DNA from: Streptosporangiaceae bacterium
Lineage (GTDB): Bacteria > Actinomycetota > Actinomycetes > Streptosporangiales > Streptosporangiaceae
Assembly (NCBI GenBank): GCA_025964715.1
Contig: JAOPYH010000026.1
Coordinates: 41,867-105,866 of the forward strand
Length of the DNA stretch: 64,000 bases
Reading direction: 5' to 3'
Shown here: in pieces, positions 17,643 to 26,934 of the stretch
How the letters are laid out: each line of letters starts with the position of its first letter
Numbering within the stretch: the first letter of the stretch is position 1
Notes under the pieces: model-generated
The model's input: the letters and a program-made list of their open reading frames with translations, nothing else
Databases searched by the model: none
Told to the model about the DNA's origin: nothing
Made by a program: the position numbers and the translations under genes

Positions 17643-20483
17643 GTGATGCTCTATGCCACCGACCCCATCGCGGAGGCCGTCGTGCCCGATTCCGCCGATC
17701 GTACGGCCGGGATCGGCTCCCCTATCGCGCTGCACGGCCGCGACGGCGAGCTGGAGATCCTCGGCCAGCTGCTGGACCGGGCCCGGCGCGGACACGGCGG
17801 TGCTCTGGTCATCGCGGGAGACCCCGGCCTGGGCAGGACCGCGCTGCTGGAGGCGACGCTAGGACGCGCGGGGCCCGGCTTCCGTACACTCGCGACCCGC
17901 GGGGTCCGGCAGGAGAGGGCTCTTCCGCTCGCCGGGCTGCACCGCCTGCTGGGGCCGATGTCCGAGGAGATCCGGCGGCTTCCCGAACCACAGGCGGCCG
18001 CGCTCACTCCCATCGCGGGGACCGGGGACGGCCCCGCGGCCGATCCCTTCGCCCTCTATGGCGCCGTAGGCCGGCTGCTGGCGGAGACCTCCCGGCGCGG
18101 CCCGGTGCTGTGCTGCGCCGACGATGTGCAGTGGCTCGACCGGGTCTCGTTGGAGGCGCTGGCCTTCACGGCCCGGCGGGTCGCCGATGACCCGATCATC
18201 ATGCTCCTCTCCACTGGAACGGGCGGACGGGCCGCTGCGGAGCAGGACTGTCTCGCCGACATCCCCCGGCTGACCCTCAGCGGCGTCGATGAGGCCGCCG
18301 GCCTGCGGATTCTCGAAGATCGGACCGCCGCCGCGCTGCCTGCGGACCTCGCCGTGGAACTGCTCGAGCTTGCCTGCGGCAACCCCCTCGCCCTGGTGGA
18401 GCTCGCCGCGGCGCTGACCCGTGAACAGCTCTCCGGCCAGGCGCCGGCGCCTCTGGCGCTCCCGGCGTCCGGCCGGTTGCGGGCCCACTATCGACGGCGG
18501 TATCTGCGGCTCCCGGAGGGAGCGCGGCGGCTCGTCCTCATGGCGGCGGCCGACGACCGGCTGGACCTCGACACCCTCGCGCGCGCCGCGGCGCGGGCCG
18601 ACGTCGACCTGCGAGAATTCGAGGTCGCCCAGACCGCCGGCCTCGTGCGGCTCGAGGGCGAGGCCGTGGCAGCGCCGAGTCGCCTGGTCCGCTCGTGCCT
18701 GTACGCCGACGCTTCGCCCGCCGACCGGCATGCCGTGCACGCCGTCCTCGCCGCCGTGCTCGACCGGGAATGGGACCTGTTCCGGCGCAGCTGGCACCTG
18801 GCCGCCGCGACAAGAGAACCGGACGGCCGCATCGCCGACGAGCTCGGCGCGGCGGCGGCCGCGGCGCGACGGTCGGGCGACTTTTCGGACTCGTCCCGGG
18901 CCTGGGAGCGCGCCGCCGCGCTGTCTCCCACGCTCGAGGCGAGGGCGGAGAGATGTGTCCAGGCCGCCACGGACGCCTGGACGGCCGGCCGCCCCGGACG
19001 CGCCCGCACCCTGCTCCGGCAGGCCGGGCCCTTCATCGGAACCCTGGAACTGCGGGGTCGCGCCGATCTGCTCCGGGGCGAGATCGAACTGCGCGACGGC
19101 AGCCCGGCCGTGGCCGGCCGGATCCTGACGGAGGCCGCTGACCGGCTCATCATTGCGGACGGCACGCTCGCGATCACGGCCCTGCTGCAAGCCGGCGAAG
19201 CGGCCTGCGCCATGGGGGACCGGGACTCGTACCTGGCCGTCGCGGAGCACGCGGCCGCGCTGCGCACGGCAGGCGGGCCGCCGATCATCGAGCTGATGCG
19301 GGATCACCTCGCCGGTATGGCCGCGACCCTGCGGGGCCGGCACGAGGAGGCCGCTGTACTGCTGGAGCGCGTGCTGCGTGTCGCGGAGCCGGCCGACGAC
19401 TGCGCCGCCATGACCCGGGCGAGCCTGGCCGCGCTCACCCTCGGAGACGGGCGGCGGGCGCAGTGCCTGGCCACCCGGGCGCTGGCGGACGCCCGTGCCC
19501 GGGGCCTCGTCAACGCAGTGCCCTGGTCACTGTGGGTGCTCGCCCAAGCAGAGCTGCTCCTCGGCCGGCACCGGGCGGCCCTGGCGGTCGCACTCGAGGG
19601 ACTGCGGCTGGCCCGCGCGGCAGGACAGGCTGCCTGCGCGACCGATCACCTCGCCACGCTCGCGCTACTGTCGGCCTTCCAGGGGGACAGGGAGACGGCG
19701 ACGCGCTATCTCGGCGACATCTCCGTCGAGACGAGCGGGCGAGGGCCAACCCGTGCCGACGCCATCGCCTCATGGGCACGCGCCTGCCTGGAACTGGCGG
19801 ACGACCGCCCGGCCGAGGCGGCCGGCCGGCTCCGGCAGATGACCGGTTCGGGTCCCGGCCACCCGGTGGTACGGGTCCTGGCCATCCCGCACTTGGTCGA
19901 GGCCGCCGTTCTCTCGGGCCGGCCGGCGACGGCGCTCCGGGCCCTCGAGGTCTTCGAGCGCTGGGCGGAGGGCACCCGCAGTCCGGCGCGGAGCGCTCTC
20001 GCGTACCGCTGCCGGGCACTGCTCGCCGAGGGTGATGGCGACGGCAGGGTGGAGGAACGCTTCAGCGCGGCCCTGCGCCTGCACCGGCATGGCGGTTCGG
20101 CCTTCGAACTGGCCCGGACCGAGTTCCTCTACGGGCACTGGCTACGGCGCAGACGCAGGCCGCGCGCAGCCCGCGAGCACCTGCGGACCGCCCTGTGGAT
20201 CTTCCAGGACTACGACGCGGAACGCTGGACGGATCGGGCCCGGGCGGAGTTGCGCGCCGCAGGGGACACCGTGGAGCGGACCGCACCGTCGGTCGCGCGC
20301 GGTCTCGGCGAGCTGACCGCCCAGCAGGCGCAGGTGGCACGGCTGGTCGCCGAGGGGGCGACCAACAGGGAGATCGCCGTCCGACTGGGCCTCAGTCACC
20401 GCACGATCGACCATCATCTGCGCAATGTGTTCAGCCGGCTGGGGATCCGATCTCGCGTGGAGCTGGCCAGACTGTTCGGCTGA
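17643..20483 (+). CDS. Large ATP-binding LuxR-family (LAL/MalT-like) regulator
   Basis: A 946-residue STAND-type transcription regulator. N-terminal NTPase: the P-loop reads GDPGLGRT (residues 59-66), with Arg in place of the Walker A Lys, and Walker B is CCADDVQWLD. A long helical TPR-like middle follows. The C-terminal LuxR HTH (about 885-940) contains LTAQQAQVARLVAEGATNRE and TIDHHLRNVFSRLGIRSRVEL. Such proteins usually activate secondary-metabolite or sugar genes on binding a ligand and ATP. The target is unknown; no biosynthetic cluster adjoins. Start GTG 17643 or ATG 17646. A hairpin follows at 20516. Confidence 0.88.
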   Translation: MMLYATDPIAEAVVPDSADRTAGIGSPIALHGRDGELEILGQLLDRARRGHGGALVIAGDPGLGRTALLEATLGRAGPGFRTLATRGVRQERALPLAGLHRLLGPMSEEIRRLPEPQAAALTPIAGTGDGPAADPFALYGAVGRLLAETSRRGPVLCCADDVQWLDRVSLEALAFTARRVADDPIIMLLSTGTGGRAAAEQDCLADIPRLTLSGVDEAAGLRILEDRTAAALPADLAVELLELACGNPLALVELAAALTREQLSGQAPAPLALPASGRLRAHYRRRYLRLPEGARRLVLMAAADDRLDLDTLARAAARADVDLREFEVAQTAGLVRLEGEAVAAPSRLVRSCLYADASPADRHAVHAVLAAVLDREWDLFRRSWHLAAATREPDGRIADELGAAAAAARRSGDFSDSSRAWERAAALSPTLEARAERCVQAATDAWTAGRPGRARTLLRQAGPFIGTLELRGRADLLRGEIELRDGSPAVAGRILTEAADRLIIADGTLAITALLQAGEAACAMGDRDSYLAVAEHAAALRTAGGPPIIELMRDHLAGMAATLRGRHEEAAVLLERVLRVAEPADDCAAMTRASLAALTLGDGRRAQCLATRALADARARGLVNAVPWSLWVLAQAELLLGRHRAALAVALEGLRLARAAGQAACATDHLATLALLSAFQGDRETATRYLGDISVETSGRGPTRADAIASWARACLELADDRPAEAAGRLRQMTGSGPGHPVVRVLAIPHLVEAAVLSGRPATALRALEVFERWAEGTRSPARSALAYRCRALLAEGDGDGRVEERFSAALRLHRHGGSAFELARTEFLYGHWLRRRRRPRAAREHLRTALWIFQDYDAERWTDRARAELRAAGDTVERTAPSVARGLGELTAQQAQVARLVAEGATNREIAVRLGLSHRTIDHHLRNVFSRLGIRSRVELARLFG

Positions 20484-20515
20484 CCTCCGGGGTGCCACCG
20501 GGGGCGTACGCAACA

Positions 20516-20547
20516 GGGGGCCGTCGGCGTGGGCGCCGGCGGCCCCC
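20516..20547. terminator. Hairpin between convergent regulator and lipase genes
   Basis: A 14-bp stem (20516-20529 with 20534-20547, one G-T pair) closed by a four-base loop. It lies between the stop of the LuxR regulator and the end of the leftward lipase gene, so it can serve both directions. Confidence 0.8.
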
Positions 20548-20577
20548 TACGGCGGGGCTGCTCCGGTGGAGGAGAGA

Positions 20578-21264
20578 TCAGTTGTTGACGTAGTCCCGGA
20601 CCTGGGCGTAGACGGTGGCGTCGGTCTTCAATGACGAGTGGTCCAGGCAGGAGGTTTTTGTGTTCGCCGCACCGGACAGTGCGACGCTGCTGTTGGGGAC
20701 GATGACCGCGTCGCAGGGCGACCACCAGGTCGCATAGCGGGACGTGCCGGGGGTTTCATCGCCCGAGTTCAGGGCGTTGAGGAAGCTGGAGCCGATGCGC
20801 ATCTCCCCGCAGGAGGTGTCGAGGCAGGCATTGGCCGTGTTGGTCCCGTGGTTTGGTCCGCCGAGCGACACCCATGCGTCGACCTTGGCGTCCCCGGCGA
20901 GGTTCTTGGTGTAGTAGCGGGACGACAGGCCACCCATCGAATGGGAGATGATGTCGATCTTTGACGCGCCGGTCGAGGCCAGGACGCGGTCGATCTCCTG
21001 GGAGAGCTGCTGGGCGGTGGTGGCGTTCGACTGGCTGTAGTTGTACTTCCACTGGTCGAGATAGGAGGAAGGCCAGCCGTCCTTGGCGAAGTTGGCCGCC
21101 ATCGTGTTCCAGACGGTGTTGTCGGAGTTGTAACCGTGGACGAACACGATGGGGTTGCTGGATGGTCCGAAGGTGGGGCTGCCGGCCGCCCGGGCGGAGC
21201 CCGGTGAGGCTAGGGCCAGCAATACACAGGCGGCAGCGGTGGCCATGCACAGGTAGATCTTCAC
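20578..21264 (-). CDS. Secreted triacylglycerol lipase (alpha/beta hydrolase, Lipase_2 type)
   Basis: An extracellular lipase of 228 residues. The signal peptide spans about residues 1-26 and ends GSARA-AGS. The oxyanion segment FVHGYNSDN (about 41-49) and nucleophile elbow SHSMGG with Ser109 are intact. Candidate Asp is in CDAVIVP and His in CLDHSSLKTD. Four cysteines after the elbow could form disulfides. The GTG at 21264 is chosen because GGAGA lies about eight bases upstream and the signal peptide then starts correctly; the longer frame adds an unrelated 36 residues. Confidence 0.88.
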   Translation of the reverse strand: MKIYLCMATAAACVLLALASPGSARAAGSPTFGPSSNPIVFVHGYNSDNTVWNTMAANFAKDGWPSSYLDQWKYNYSQSNATTAQQLSQEIDRVLASTGASKIDIISHSMGGLSSRYYTKNLAGDAKVDAWVSLGGPNHGTNTANACLDTSCGEMRIGSSFLNALNSGDETPGTSRYATWWSPCDAVIVPNSSVALSGAANTKTSCLDHSSLKTDATVYAQVRDYVNN

Positions 21265-21737
21265 TGCGGGCGTCTCCAGGTGAAGGGGGGATCCCGGAAA
21301 GCGGTCGGCAGAAGTCTCATTCCGTTGATCGCGGGGCCGCATCGGTGAAATCACCGGCGACGTCCATGGCATGGAAGGTGACCGTGGCGAGCCGTCCTGA
21401 TCTCACCGCGGCGACCGGCGGGCCACCGGGAAGTCGAAGTAGGTGTTCGGGTAGGGCTAGCCGTCGAGGGTGTGGTGCCACCACTCGGCGGCATAGTTGC
21501 TGAACCCGGCCGACTTCATCGCGTCCTCGAGCAGACGCTGAGGCGAGTCCTTCACGATCACCATGGCGATTCTTACCTCAGGCGCCCGGAACCCGCCAGT
21601 GGCCGCGGCCGGGCCTCCATGCAGCGCCACGGACCGCGTAGATCGTACCGGCACTACACTTTACGGAATCTGTACATAGCGGGACTAGTGCGTCTGTTTT
21701 GAGGCACCACCCAGCAACACGTGATCTTGGAGGATGG
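21265..21737. other. Gap between lipase and symporter genes
   Basis: It holds the leader of the leftward lipase gene, the VanX-like remnant at 21403-21567, and about 160 bases of AT-richer DNA (21640-21700) that probably contain the promoter of the rightward symporter gene. No other ORF or hairpin is convincing. Confidence 0.5.
21403..21567 (-). pseudogene. Remnant of a VanX-like D-Ala-D-Ala dipeptidase (M15D)
   Basis: Reading leftward from about 21567, the translation contains LLEDAMKSAGFSNYAAEWWHH, matching the last part of VanX/DdpX dipeptidases. EWWH supplies the catalytic Glu and zinc-ligand His. A TAG at 21457-21459 interrupts the frame, yet the family-like sequence continues beyond it as PYPNTYFDFPV and stops at 21403-21405. 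The whole N-terminal part, including the SxHxxGxAxD zinc site, is missing. This is a decayed 3' fragment. Confidence 0.75.
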
Positions 21738-23396
21738 GTGGGAATCGCTGCCGAGGGTCTGCGCCTGGAGGTCAACGGGCTGGACTACCTGCTGCTGGGG
21801 TTGTATTTCATCACGGTGCTCGGCATCGGGCTGGTCGCCCGGAAGGCCGTGCGGACCAGCACCGACTTTTTCCTGTCAGGGCGGTCACTGCCCGCGTGGA
21901 TCACCGGTCTGGCGTTCCTGTCGGCCAACCTCGGGGCCACGGAGATCTTGGGCATGGCGGCCAACGGCGCTCAGTACGGCGCCATGACCGTCCATTACTA
22001 CTGGATCGGCGCCGTACCGGCGATGGTCTTCCTCGGCATCGTGATGATGCCGTTCTACTACCGCTCCGGGGTGCACAGCGTGCCGGAGTTCCTCCGGCGC
22101 CGGTTCAACCGGCCGACGCAGCAGCTGAACGCGATCACGTTCGCGGTCGCGCAGGTGCTCATCGCGGGCATCAACCTGTACGCGCTGGCGCTCGTGATGC
22201 GCGCGCTCCTCGGGTGGCCGCTGCCGCTCGCGATCGTCGTCGCCGCGGCCTTCGTCCTCGCCTACATCACCCTCGGCGGCCTGTCCTCGGCGATCTACAA
22301 CGAGGTCCTGCAGTTCTTTGTGATCCTCGCAGGGCTGGTGCCGCTGACCTTCATCGGGCTGAGGAAGGTCGGGGGGCTCTCCGGCCTCGGCGACAAGCTC
22401 CGCTCGTCGGCACTGGGTGAAGGCGGGCTGCACGCCTGGCAGGGAGCCGGGGTCGGGTCCCACAACCCGATGGCGGCCAACTGGATCGGCCTGATCTTCG
22501 GGCTCGGGTTCGTCCTGTCGTTCGGCTACTGGACCACGAACTTCGCCGAGGTGCAGCGCGGGTTGTCGGCCCGCAACACCAACGCCGCGCGCCTCACTCC
22601 CATCGTGGCGGCCTATCCGAAGCTCGTCATCCCGGCGGTCACCGTGATCCCCGGCATGATCGCTCTTGTCCTGTTCCCGCAGCTCGGCACGGCCTACGAC
22701 TACAACGACGCGATTCCGCTGCTGATGAACGACCTGCTCCCGAACGGCGTCCTCGGCATCGCGCTCACCGGCCTCATCGCCTCCTTCATGGCCGGCATGG
22801 CCGCGAACGTGAGCGGGTTCAACACGGTGTTCACCTACGACATCTGGAAGGCGAACTTCGCCAAGGACCGGCCGGACGAGCACTACATCAAGGTCGGCCG
22901 CTGGGTCACCGTCGCAGGTGTGATCGGCGGAATCGGCACCGCCTTCATCGCCGCCGGTTTCAGCAACATCATGAACTACATGCAGTCGCTGTTCGCGTTC
23001 TTCAACGCGCCGCTGTTCGCGACCTTCATCGTCGGATTGTTCTGGCGGCGGATGACGCCATGGGCGGGCTTCTGGGGACTGCTGGTCGGGACGCTCAGCG
23101 CGATGACCTCCTATGTCCTCTACAAGGCCGGGGTGCTGAACTTCGGCACCGACCTCAACGCCAGCTTCTGGGGCGCGGGCATCGCCTTCGCCGTGGACGT
23201 GGTCGTGTCCGTGGTCGTCACGTTCCTGACGACGCCGAAGCCGGAGGCCGAGCTGGCGGGCCTGGTCCGCGGCATCAAGTCGGCCGACCTGGTGGACGAC
23301 TCCATCGCCGGTGACAAGGCCTGGTATCGCTCCCCGGTGCTGCTCGGTGTCGGAGCGCTCGTCCTGTGCGTCGTCCTCTATCTGCCGCTGATCTAG
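21738..23396 (+). CDS. Sodium:solute symporter (SSS family)
   Basis: Cytoplasmic-membrane importer driven by the Na+ gradient. About 13 hydrophobic segments are visible. TSTDFFLSGRSLPAWITGLAFLSANLGATEILG near residues 40-70 is the SSS signature region, resembling the SGLT-like subgroup. Chosen start GTG 21738 has GGAGG four to five bases upstream and gives 552 residues; the frame is open back to 21699. The small gene that follows, 12 bases after the stop, is a likely partner. Substrate not predictable. Confidence 0.88.
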   Translation: MGIAAEGLRLEVNGLDYLLLGLYFITVLGIGLVARKAVRTSTDFFLSGRSLPAWITGLAFLSANLGATEILGMAANGAQYGAMTVHYYWIGAVPAMVFLGIVMMPFYYRSGVHSVPEFLRRRFNRPTQQLNAITFAVAQVLIAGINLYALALVMRALLGWPLPLAIVVAAAFVLAYITLGGLSSAIYNEVLQFFVILAGLVPLTFIGLRKVGGLSGLGDKLRSSALGEGGLHAWQGAGVGSHNPMAANWIGLIFGLGFVLSFGYWTTNFAEVQRGLSARNTNAARLTPIVAAYPKLVIPAVTVIPGMIALVLFPQLGTAYDYNDAIPLLMNDLLPNGVLGIALTGLIASFMAGMAANVSGFNTVFTYDIWKANFAKDRPDEHYIKVGRWVTVAGVIGGIGTAFIAAGFSNIMNYMQSLFAFFNAPLFATFIVGLFWRRMTPWAGFWGLLVGTLSAMTSYVLYKAGVLNFGTDLNASFWGAGIAFAVDVVVSVVVTFLTTPKPEAELAGLVRGIKSADLVDDSIAGDKAWYRSPVLLGVGALVLCVVLYLPLI

Positions 23397-23408
23397 CCCA
23401 GGAGACAC

Positions 23409-23690
23409 GTGATGACAGACAAGACGCCTCAGCCCGTGCACCACCGCCCCGCTCTCCTGAGCCTGCTGTCGGAGATCCGCGTCATCATCGGCGGCCTGTT
23501 CGTCCTGTTCGGGGTGATCGTCACGATCGCCGGGCTCTTCGACTCCAAGGCCGAGATCGACAAGGCCCAGGGTGTGCACATCAACCTGTGGACCGGACTC
23601 TCCATGCTCATCTTCGGTGCGGCGTTCCTGGCGTGGGCCTACCTGCGGCCGGTGCCGCCCCCCGGCGACGAGGGACAGCCGAAGTCCTAA
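23409..23690 (+). CDS. Small two-helix membrane protein paired with the symporter
   Basis: A 93-residue protein with two hydrophobic segments: IRVIIGGLFVLFGVIVTIAGLF (about 23-44) and INLWTGLSMLIFGAAFLAWAYL (about 59-80). Both ends are polar. An AGGAGA site lies upstream. Its 12-base distance from the symporter stop implies one transcript. Function unknown; a small subunit or stabiliser of the transporter is an inference. Confidence 0.7.
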   Translation: MMTDKTPQPVHHRPALLSLLSEIRVIIGGLFVLFGVIVTIAGLFDSKAEIDKAQGVHINLWTGLSMLIFGAAFLAWAYLRPVPPPGDEGQPKS

Positions 23691-23784
23691 GCCTGACCGG
23701 ACAGCAGCCGCCGTGGTCCGGGGCCGGAGGTCCGCGGATGGCCGCCCGGATAGCGTGGCCTGTCGGCGAAAGAAGGGTGGAGCG

Positions 23785-24825
23785 GTGCGGGCGGTGGTCT
23801 ACGACACCTTCGGTGAGCAGCCGAGGGTGACCGAGGTGCCGGATCCGGCGCCGGCTCCCGGCGGCGTGGTGATCAGCGTGGCGGCGACCGGGCTGTGCCG
23901 GAGCGACTGGCACGGCTGGATGGGCCACGACCCCGACATCCGGACCCTGCCGCACGTACCAGGCCATGAGCTGGCCGGCGTCGTCGCGGCGGTCGGCGCC
24001 GGGGTCACGGGATGGCGGATCGGCGAGCGGGTCACCGTGCCCTTCATCTGCGCGTGCGGGCGCTGCCTCACCTGCGCCGCCGGGGAGCACCAGGTGTGCG
24101 AACAGCAGACCCAGCCCGGATTCACCCACTGGGGATCGTTCGCGGACTACGTCGCCATCGACAGCGCCGACGTCAACCTCGTGGGCCTGCCTCCCGGCTT
24201 GCCCTACGGCAGTGCGGCCGCGCTCGGCTGCCGCTTCGCGACGGCGTATCGAGCCGTCTCCGTCCACGGCCGCGTGGGGGCCGCCGACTGGGTGGCCGTC
24301 CATGGCTGCGGCGGCGTCGGCCTTTCGGCCGTGATGATCGCCGTGGCCCGGGGCGCCCGCGTCGTGGCCATTGACGTCTCCCCGGCCGCCCTCGAGCTGG
24401 CGCTGGGGCTCGGGGCGGAGGCGTGCGTGAACGCCGCGGCCTGTGACGACGTACCCGAGGCGGTGCGGCAGGAGACCGGCGGCGGCGCGCACGTCTCCAT
24501 CGACGCGCTCGGCAGCCCGAAGACCTGCGTGGCCTCCATCGAAGGCCTGCGGCGACGCGGCCGGCACGTACAGGTCGGTCTACTGCCTCCGGCCGCCGGG
24601 GTGGCCACCGTCCCCATGGAGCGAGTGATCGCTTTCGAGCTGGAGATCACCGGGAGCCACGGCATGGCTGCCCACGCCTACGGACCGATGGTGGACATGG
24701 TGACCGCGGGGACGCTGCGTCCCGACCTGCTGATCACCCGGACGATCGGCCTCGACGAGGCGCCCGCCGCGCTCGCCGCGATGGACGCCGGCCCAGCGGC
24801 AGGCGTGACGGTCATCATGCCGTGA
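23785..24825 (+). CDS. Zinc-dependent alcohol dehydrogenase
   Basis: A medium-chain NAD(P)-dependent dehydrogenase of 346 residues. Catalytic zinc site: Cys38 (GLCRSDWHG) and His61-Glu62 (GHELAG). Structural zinc cysteines lie at about 91, 94, 97 and 105. The cofactor loop is GCGGVGLS. GTG 23785 is preceded by AAGGGTGGAG; the longer frame is rejected. Alcohol/aldehyde substrate unknown. Its stop abuts, with no spare base, the stop of the convergent membrane-protein gene. Confidence 0.88.
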   Translation: MRAVVYDTFGEQPRVTEVPDPAPAPGGVVISVAATGLCRSDWHGWMGHDPDIRTLPHVPGHELAGVVAAVGAGVTGWRIGERVTVPFICACGRCLTCAAGEHQVCEQQTQPGFTHWGSFADYVAIDSADVNLVGLPPGLPYGSAAALGCRFATAYRAVSVHGRVGAADWVAVHGCGGVGLSAVMIAVARGARVVAIDVSPAALELALGLGAEACVNAAACDDVPEAVRQETGGGAHVSIDALGSPKTCVASIEGLRRRGRHVQVGLLPPAAGVATVPMERVIAFELEITGSHGMAAHAYGPMVDMVTAGTLRPDLLITRTIGLDEAPAALAAMDAGPAAGVTVIMP

Positions 24826-25452
24826 TCAGGAAGCCGTCAGGACCGTGAAGGCTCCGGCGCCGATCAAGGCGACCGCCCAGAGCCGGTCGAGGTTGAACCA
24901 GGCCCGGCGCAGCACGGTCAGGCCCACCACGTCATAGACCAGGACCGCGATCACACCCGCGACGGCGAGCATCGCGAGCGTGTGCACGCCGGTCACGAAC
25001 ACCGCCGCGCTCACGGGCCCGGAGGCCAGGCCGTGGTCGTGTCCGGGGGGCGGCGCGACAGAGGTCAGCACCGGGAGCAGCATGAGCCCGGCGCCGTGCA
25101 CCGAGGACATCAGGAAGGACCAGCAGGCGAGCTGCCATAGTGACAGCCGCATCCCGACCCAGCGGAAGTGCCGCTTGGACAGCAGCCGCCACAACCCGAA
25201 GGCGACCAGCACGACGCCGCCCCCGATGGCGACGATCCGGGTCGTCAGGACCGAGCCGGTGAACGTCACCACGAGTGCGATGACTCCCACCGACGCGGCG
25301 TGCCCCGCCGCGATCGCCGGCAGCGACTGCAGGACCGGCCCGCGGCTGCGCTCCTGCAGGCCCCGCGCGACCGCGAACAACCAGCCCATCCCTGGATTGA
25401 GCCCGTGGAAGGCGCCCAGCGCCACCAGCGCCGCGAGTGATCCGTCGTTCAT
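24826..25452 (-). CDS. Polytopic membrane protein, last gene of the methanethiol-oxidase operon
   Basis: A 208-residue membrane protein with six hydrophobic segments; I do not recognise a characterised family. HGLNPGMGW in the first helix, HDHG in a loop and SSVHGAGLMLLPVL in the middle give it several His residues near membrane faces, loosely like metal-transport or UreH-type proteins. It starts 30 bases after the methanethiol oxidase-like gene in the same direction, so a linked role is likely but unproven. Confidence 0.65.
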   Translation of the reverse strand: MNDGSLAALVALGAFHGLNPGMGWLFAVARGLQERSRGPVLQSLPAIAAGHAASVGVIALVVTFTGSVLTTRIVAIGGGVVLVAFGLWRLLSKRHFRWVGMRLSLWQLACWSFLMSSVHGAGLMLLPVLTSVAPPPGHDHGLASGPVSAAVFVTGVHTLAMLAVAGVIAVLVYDVVGLTVLRRAWFNLDRLWAVALIGAGAFTVLTAS

Positions 25453-25482
25453 GGTCGTGTCTCGGGCCTCATCGGTAGCACC

Positions 25483-26880
25483 TCAGGGGTAGCAGTAGGA
25501 GTCGGAGGAGGCGTCCCCACCCTGCAGACGGATCTGGTGCGGGCGCCGGCCGCGGAAGTCCTCGCCGCGGGGGAAGAAGCGCTCGTCGAAGGCGAAGTCC
25601 TCGCCGGAGTCGAGCTTGGCCATCCACGCGCCCACGCCATCAGGGTAGAACTGGTCATCCCAGGACCCGTATAGAGAATTGGTGACATAGACGCGCCTGC
25701 CATCCCTGCTGACCTCGACCATCTGCGGACCGCCGGAGAGCGGAACGTCCGGCGCGGCCGGATGTGGCGTGCGGCGGACGATGCCGCCGATCCGGACGGA
25801 CCCGGCCTCGACCGGGTTGAACGGATCCGAGACGTCGTAGCGCTTCAGCTCACCGGTGCCCCAGCACGAGACGTACAGATACTTGTCGTCGACCGACAGG
25901 TCGATGTCGGTGACGAGGGGCGGCACGGCCCCGAACGGCTGGATCACCGGAGGGAGCTCGTCGGCGGAGGCCGGTTCGGCCGGAATGGTGATGACCTTCT
26001 TGGCCGCCCACTCCTTGCCGTCGCGGTGCCAGACCCATACCGACGCCGACAGGTCCTCCACGCTCACGACCACGCCCACGAAGCCGTACTCCTTCGTGGG
26101 GTCGTGAGCCGGCCGCAGCTCCAGCACCATCTGGTGCTCGTCACCGAGATCCACGGTCTGCACGTGCTTGCGCTTGCGCATGTCCCAGAAGTGCACGGAG
26201 TGCCCGTACTTGCGGCCGAGCAGCAGCTCACCTACCACCCCGTCCTCGATCATCGACGGGGTGCCCCACTCCGAGCTGATCAGCACGTCCTTGGCGATGT
26301 GCCACCAGGCGTCATAGGCGAAGTACTGCGGGCCCCGGTCCACCTCCCAGCGGCCGAGCACGTCGAAGGAGGTGTGGTCGAGCAGTGCGATGCCGCCGGG
26401 GCCCTCGTCGCCGTTGGCCCCGCCAAGCGCGGTCACGTAGATCCCCTCGGGCCCGCAGTGCACGGTATGCGGCCGGGAGTAGCCGGCCCGCTTGGCGAGC
26501 TCGTCAGGTTCGAGGGTCTTGATGATCCGCGGGCTGGTCGGCTGTTCCTTCGTGTCGATGACATAGATCCGCGAGGACCGCAGGCCCGGCACGATGAGGT
26601 AGCGGCGCTCCACGTGGGGGTGCGGCGCGTACGGGCAGAGCGCGCTGCTGCAGGCGTTCCAGCCGAAGTGATGCAGCTCGTCCCCGGTGTAGGGCATGTC
26701 CGTCCACCCCACCACCGAGCCGTACGACGGCGAGTCCGGGTCGAGGTCCAGCACCGCGATGGCGTCGGGCTCCTGAGCGGCCCGGTCGAAGGCAGCGACG
26801 TAGGCGAGCTTCTCCGGGGGCCCGGCGACCGCGTCCCGGGGCGAGGCGTAGAAGGTGGGGTCGGCTTTCCATAGCGCCAT
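25483..26880 (-). CDS. mtoX: Selenium-binding protein 56 family, methanethiol oxidase-like
   Basis: A 465-residue SBP56 beta-propeller. Family landmarks: DELHHFGWNACSS (the Cys that matches Cys57 of human SELENBP1), RRYLIVPGLRSSRIYVID, HTVHCGPEGIYVTALGG, GPQYFAYDAWWHIAKD, SSEWG and LYVSCWGTGELKRYDVSDP. Characterised members oxidise methanethiol to H2S, H2O2 and formaldehyde using copper. No signal peptide is seen here, unlike the periplasmic Hyphomicrobium enzyme. It lies 54 bases after the sulfite-oxidase-like gene and 30 bases before a membrane protein. Confidence 0.85.
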   Translation of the reverse strand: MALWKADPTFYASPRDAVAGPPEKLAYVAAFDRAAQEPDAIAVLDLDPDSPSYGSVVGWTDMPYTGDELHHFGWNACSSALCPYAPHPHVERRYLIVPGLRSSRIYVIDTKEQPTSPRIIKTLEPDELAKRAGYSRPHTVHCGPEGIYVTALGGANGDEGPGGIALLDHTSFDVLGRWEVDRGPQYFAYDAWWHIAKDVLISSEWGTPSMIEDGVVGELLLGRKYGHSVHFWDMRKRKHVQTVDLGDEHQMVLELRPAHDPTKEYGFVGVVVSVEDLSASVWVWHRDGKEWAAKKVITIPAEPASADELPPVIQPFGAVPPLVTDIDLSVDDKYLYVSCWGTGELKRYDVSDPFNPVEAGSVRIGGIVRRTPHPAAPDVPLSGGPQMVEVSRDGRRVYVTNSLYGSWDDQFYPDGVGAWMAKLDSGEDFAFDERFFPRGEDFRGRRPHQIRLQGGDASSDSYCYP

Positions 26881-26934
26881 GGGAGCTCCTCCGAGCAGGG
26901 CGAATACTTATCTCACCGGGGGGCCGACAAGACT

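Noticed and set aside
21885..23579. 564-residue leftward open frame opposite the symporter
   Set aside because: It is rich in Asp, Glu, His and Arg in the pattern produced by reading hydrophobic codons backwards. No start site or motif.
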